A stretch of 7,319 bases of DNA from an uncultured Butyricicoccus sp. (GTDB lineage: Bacteria; Bacillota; Clostridia; Oscillospirales; Butyricicoccaceae): assembly GCA_900557315.1 (NCBI GenBank), contig USSI01000066.1, positions 1 through 7,319 on the forward strand, written 5' to 3'. The notes under the pieces were generated by a model. It had not been told where the DNA came from. It did not search any database and was given only the letters and a program-made list of their open reading frames with translations. Of the stretch, positions 4,631 through 7,319 are shown piece after piece (the stretch's first letter is position 1; each line of letters opens with the position of its first letter). Made by a program: the position numbers and the translations under genes.

Positions 4631-4658
4631 ATGATAGCACTTTTCCGGCATATGTCAA
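4631..4658 (-). promoter_or_regulatory. Promoter of the NifX-family/DUF134 operon
   Basis: On the minus strand a perfect TTGACA (4658-4653), a 16-nt spacer and TATCAT (4636-4631) preceded by TGC (extended -10) form a strong sigma-A promoter. The start is near 4624, and the leader of about 40 nt contains operator candidate 1. Confidence 0.8.
4645..4654. promoter_or_regulatory. Partial palindrome over the -35, operator candidate 2
   Basis: CCGGCATATG repeats ten bases of candidate 1, with the same TTT flank on its left; the right arm is replaced by the -35 hexamer. A protein bound here would occlude RNA polymerase. Centre-to-centre spacing from candidate 1 is 39 bp. Confidence 0.5.
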
Positions 4659-4720
4659 GAATAACTTTTATCCCCGCGCCGCAGCCCGAAGCAAAACACG
4701 TGCCCGCGGCGCACCTGCCC

Positions 4721-4753
4721 ATAAAATAGAAAAAGCCTGCTGAGCAGGCTTTT
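4721..4753 (-). terminator. Intrinsic terminator of trmB
   Basis: AAAAGCCTGC (4731-4740) and GCAGGCTTTT (4744-4753) form a perfect stem. On the minus strand the T-tract continues as TTTTTCTATTTTA. It begins 5 nt after the trmB stop codon. Confidence 0.9.
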
Positions 4754-4758
4754 CTCGA

Positions 4759-5418
4759 CTACGGCCGCAAAAACTCCGGCAGGCGGCGTCTGGCCTCCAG
4801 CCGGTAAATACGCGCGCCCTCAGAGGAGAACTTCTCCTCGTACTCGGTCATCACGTTTCCTTCGAAGTCCGAATGGTGCAGGTCGAGCGAGATATTCTGG
4901 ATGAGCCAGCCGAATTGGCAGATTTCCGCAAGCGTCCATTCGAAAAACCGCTGGTTATCGGTCTTGAAACAGATATCGCCGCGCGTCGTCAGGATTTCAT
5001 CGTATACCTCAAGATACGCGCGCCAGGTCAGGCGGCGCTTGCGCTGCTTGTTGGGCGGCCATGGGTCGGAAAAGTTTAAGTAAATGCGGTCAACCTCGCC
5101 CGGGGCGAATACCTCGCGCAGCTCGGCCGCATCGAACGAGACGAACCGCAGGTTGGGCAGCGGATGCTGCTGGCACCGCTCGGCTGCCATGATGAGCGCC
5201 CCTTCCTCCCGCTCGACCGCGATGAAGTTGACGTCCGGATGCAGCTCCGCCATGCCGATCGCGAAACGCCCCTTGCCGCAGCCGATTTCCAGGTGCAGCG
5301 GGTGATCGTTGCCGAACAGCGCGCGCCATTTGCCGCGTTTTTCCTTCGGCTCAAACGCCATTACATCCGCGCAGGCGCCAAAGCGGATATCTAAATTTTT
5401 CTTTTTGCGCATTCTCAT
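4759..5418 (-). CDS. trmB: tRNA (guanine-N7-)-methyltransferase TrmB
   Basis: TrmB uses S-adenosylmethionine to methylate G46 in the variable loop of many tRNAs. The 219-residue product has the full family signature: LEIGCGKG (43-50, SAM-binding loop), AVEREEGA (67-74, following strand), YLNFSDPWP (113-121) with the basic NKQRKRRL after it (tRNA contact and active site), FKTDN (151-155) and TEYEEKF (191-197). The start MRMRKK matches known TrmB N termini, so I took the ATG at 5418 rather than the one six bases later; a modest AAGGGG lies 11 nt upstream. It is monocistronic, with its own promoter and terminator. The C-terminal extension RRRLPEFLRP is slightly longer than in Bacillus. Confidence 0.96.
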   Translation of the reverse strand: MRMRKKKNLDIRFGACADVMAFEPKEKRGKWRALFGNDHPLHLEIGCGKGRFAIGMAELHPDVNFIAVEREEGALIMAAERCQQHPLPNLRFVSFDAAELREVFAPGEVDRIYLNFSDPWPPNKQRKRRLTWRAYLEVYDEILTTRGDICFKTDNQRFFEWTLAEICQFGWLIQNISLDLHHSDFEGNVMTEYEEKFSSEGARIYRLEARRRLPEFLRP

Positions 5419-5457
5419 GCGTTAAAATTCCCCTTTTTTTCATTTTTCAGCCCTCTT

Positions 5458-5486
5458 ATTATATCCTGACGGGCGCACATTTGCAA
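5458..5486 (-). promoter_or_regulatory. Sigma-A promoter of trmB
   Basis: On the minus strand TTGCAA (5486-5481), a 17-nt spacer and a perfect TATAAT (5463-5458) lie about 40 nt before the start codon. Confidence 0.8.
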
Positions 5487-5533
5487 GAGGGTTTGGCATT
5501 CCCGAACGCATGGCGCGCTGCGTAATTATTTCT

Positions 5534-5561
5534 TTGGAAATGCTGTAAGCTGTGCTATAAT
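5534..5561 (+). promoter_or_regulatory. Promoter of malQ
   Basis: TTGGAA (5534-5539), a 16-nt spacer and TATAAT (5556-5561) with TGC before it (extended -10). The start would be near 5568, leaving a leader of about 30 nt. No catabolite-response (cre) or MalR-type operator is evident to me in the 180-bp divergent region. Confidence 0.75.
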
Positions 5562-5596
5562 AATACCATAATCGTATTTATCTGGGGGAAGAAAAT

Positions 5597-7087
5597 ATGT
5601 TCAAACGCTCCAGTGGCGTGCTTGCGCACGTCACTTCACTGCCTTCGCCGCACGGTGTGGGCACCATGGGCCAATCCGCCCGTAATTTTGTCGATTTCCT
5701 GGCCGATGCGCACCAGACCTACTGGCAGGTGCTGCCGCTCGGCCACACCGGCATCGGCGATTCGCCCTACCAGTGTTTTTCCGCCGCGGCGGGCAACCCC
5801 TATCTGATCGACCTGGACCTGCTGGCCCAAGACGGCCTGCTGACCGAGGCTGAGATCAAGGCGGGCGATTTTGAAGCCTCGCCGGACGAGGCCGACTTCG
5901 AGCAGCTGGCGGACACCCGCTGGCCGCTGTTCCGCAAGGCATATTCCCGCGTGGACGACAAGATGCGCGAAGAAATCGCCGCATTCACTGAAGAAAACGC
6001 CGAGTGGCTGCCGGATTACGCACTGTTCATGGCGCTCAAGGAAGAAAAATACCACCATATGCCGGTCTATATGTGGCCGGAAAAGGCGGTGCGCGACCGC
6101 AAGCCTGCTGCGCTCGAAAAGGTGACATCCGAACTGCGGGATGAGATCGACTTCCGCATTTTCCTGCAGTACATCTTTTTCCGGCAGTGGAAGGCGCTGC
6201 GCGAATACGCAAACAAAAAGGGCATCCAGATCATCGGCGACATCCCAATCTATGTGTCCGCCGACTCGTCGGATGTATGGACGCACCCCGACCTGTTCAA
6301 GCTCAAGGCCGACCGCAGCCCTAAGCTGGTTGCGGGCGTACCGCCTGATTACTACTCCGCCACCGGCCAGCTCTGGGGCAACCCGGTCTACGACTGGGAC
6401 GCACACCGCGCGGAGAACTACGCCTGGTGGATCTGGCGCATGAAGAGCAACATGGCGCTGTTCGACGTGGTGCGGCTCGACCACTTCCGCGGCTTCGCGG
6501 CGTATTGGGAGGTCAAGGCCACCGAGGAAACCGCCGTCAAGGGCCGCTGGCGCAAGGGGCCGGGCATGGAGCTGTTCCGCGCCATTGAGGACGCGCTCGG
6601 CCCGATCCCGCTGATCGCGGAGGACCTTGGCGTACAGACCGACGAGGTGCGCGCGCTGCTCGCAGAAAGCGGCTTCCCGGGCATGAAGGTGCTGATCTTC
6701 GGCTTTACCCCGGATGAGGACAACGAGCACCTGCCGCACAACTATGTGCCCAACAGCATTGTTTACACCTCGACCCACGACTCGCAGACCGTGTGCGAGC
6801 AGATCATGGACATCTGCACCGAGCCGGAAAAGCAGTTTGCCTACCGGTACCTGCGCACCTCGCACAGCGAGGCCATGGGCTGGAGCGCGATCAAGAGCGT
6901 ATGGGCTTCCCCTGCGCGCATTGCGATGACCACCCTGCAGGACCTGCTCTCGCTCGGCGCGGACGCGCGCATGAACACGCCCGCGACCATCGGCGGGAAA
7001 AACTGGCGCTGGCGCGTGCGCAAGGAAGCGCTCAACCCGACCGTCGCCGCCATGCTGGGCGAAATCACGAAAACCTATATGAGATAA
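5597..7087 (+). CDS. malQ: 4-alpha-glucanotransferase (amylomaltase, GH77)
   Basis: MalQ moves alpha-1,4-glucan segments between maltodextrins in the cytoplasm, releasing glucose. The 496-residue product has the normal bacterial length and order of motifs: SGVLAHVTSLPSPHGVG at the N terminus, WQVLPLGHTGIGDSPYQ, GDIPIYVSADSSDVW, LWGNPVYDWD (259-268), then the catalytic set. RLDHFRG places the nucleophile at Asp295, IAEDLG the acid/base at Glu342, and STHD the stabilising Asp395, all at positions expected for GH77. After HD it has SQT where many relatives have ND. The ATG is preceded by GGGGG with suitable spacing. The next gene (Gph-like phosphatase) follows after 60 nt without a clear terminator, so the two may be cotranscribed. 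The role would be use of storage or dietary starch; no other glycogen genes are in the window. Confidence 0.97.
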   Translation: MFKRSSGVLAHVTSLPSPHGVGTMGQSARNFVDFLADAHQTYWQVLPLGHTGIGDSPYQCFSAAAGNPYLIDLDLLAQDGLLTEAEIKAGDFEASPDEADFEQLADTRWPLFRKAYSRVDDKMREEIAAFTEENAEWLPDYALFMALKEEKYHHMPVYMWPEKAVRDRKPAALEKVTSELRDEIDFRIFLQYIFFRQWKALREYANKKGIQIIGDIPIYVSADSSDVWTHPDLFKLKADRSPKLVAGVPPDYYSATGQLWGNPVYDWDAHRAENYAWWIWRMKSNMALFDVVRLDHFRGFAAYWEVKATEETAVKGRWRKGPGMELFRAIEDALGPIPLIAEDLGVQTDEVRALLAESGFPGMKVLIFGFTPDEDNEHLPHNYVPNSIVYTSTHDSQTVCEQIMDICTEPEKQFAYRYLRTSHSEAMGWSAIKSVWASPARIAMTTLQDLLSLGADARMNTPATIGGKNWRWRVRKEALNPTVAAMLGEITKTYMR

Positions 7088-7089
7088 AC

Positions 7090-7106
7090 GCTGCGCCCGG
7101 CGCAGC
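7090..7106 (+). other. Intergenic hairpin without U-tract
   Basis: GCTGCGC (7090-7096) pairs with GCGCAGC (7100-7106) around a 3-nt loop, directly after the malQ stop. ACCCCATTCCC follows, so it is not an intrinsic terminator. It may protect the malQ mRNA 3' end or act as a processing site between cotranscribed genes. Confidence 0.45.
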
Positions 7107-7147
7107 ACCCCATTCCCACAAGCGACAAGATAAAGGATAGCGATAGT

Positions 7148-7319
7148 ATGAAAATCACCACAGCAATTTTTGATTTGGACGGTACCCTGCTCAACACGCT
7201 GGGCGACCTGTGCGACAGCGTCAACTGCGCAGTGATGCGCCGCGGCTTCCCGGCCGTCACTGAGGAGCAGACGCGCCAGCGCGTCGGCAACGGCGTGCGC
7301 AACTTGATCCGCCAGTGCA
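7148..7319 (+). CDS. HAD-family phosphatase, phosphoglycolate phosphatase-like, N-terminal part
   Basis: Only the first 57 codons are in the window and the frame runs off the right edge. It opens MKITTAIFDLDGTLLNTLGDL, HAD motif I, with Asp9 as the nucleophile and Asp11 as the acid/base. The cap region begins after this, and RVGNGVRNLI resembles the VGNG segment of Gph enzymes, which hydrolyse 2-phosphoglycolate arising from DNA repair. The substrate of such proteins cannot be told from the N terminus alone; a beta-phosphoglucomutase or pyrophosphatase-type HAD is possible. The ATG follows an AAGGA site with about 10-nt spacing. It lies 60 nt after malQ in the same direction, probably in one transcript. 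Confidence 0.88.
   Translation, partial: MKITTAIFDLDGTLLNTLGDLCDSVNCAVMRRGFPAVTEEQTRQRVGNGVRNLIRQC

Noticed and set aside
5636..7108. 490-codon minus-strand frame opposite malQ
   Set aside because: It is fully antisense to a textbook GH77 gene with all catalytic residues. Long antisense frames are common in GC-rich genes, and no ribosome site or family motif was seen.
1..7319. CRISPR array, insertion sequence, tRNA or prophage signal
   Set aside because: I found no regularly spaced direct repeats, transposase frames, terminal inverted repeats, cloverleaf sequences or phage genes on either strand.

Overview
The window looks like chromosomal core sequence from a GC-rich (roughly 55-60 %) anaerobic low-G+C-lineage Firmicute. 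An Oscillospirales/Butyricicoccaceae-type gut Clostridia member is my guess from gene content, strong AGGAGG-type ribosome binding sites and gene order; the exact genus cannot be read from the sequence. I see no mobile element, CRISPR array, tRNA or rRNA.

Layout. Bases 1-333 are the C-terminal end of an unrecognised protein (+). It converges on a tiny minus-strand gene (508-600, 30 codons) that has its own promoter, ribosome binding site and terminator. Bases 806-1052 (-) hold no convincing ORF but look like a structured RNA gene: an 11-bp long-range closing stem, several internal hairpins and an intrinsic terminator. A 6S-type RNA is one possibility. Next is a DUF1292 (YrzB-like) gene at 1181-1456 (-) with a good sigma-A promoter, divergent from the infC-rpmI-rplT operon (1635-3071, +). 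That operon has a consensus promoter, a long leader with a terminator and a competing antiterminator, and an infC gene that apparently starts at AUC. A phosphoribosyltransferase-fold protein with an altered PRPP loop follows (3146-3784, +). It converges on a two-gene minus-strand operon, a NifX/NafY-family protein with a His/Cys-rich tail followed by a DUF134 regulator (4580-3807). That operon's promoter is bracketed by two copies of a CCGGCATATG element. Then come trmB (4759-5418, -), and divergently from it malQ (5597-7087, +) and the start of a Gph-like HAD phosphatase (7148 to the window edge, +).

How it works together. Most genes are housekeeping: translation initiation and 50S assembly (IF-3, bL35, bL20), tRNA m7G46 modification (TrmB), alpha-glucan metabolism (MalQ) and phosphatase repair or salvage (Gph). 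The less ordinary parts are the probable RNA gene, the self-contained 30-residue gene, the infC leader with its rare start codon, and the cysteine-rich DUF134/NifX metal or redox pair with twin operators. I did not find a clearly unprecedented system. The RNA gene and the mini-gene are the best candidates for undescribed biology.
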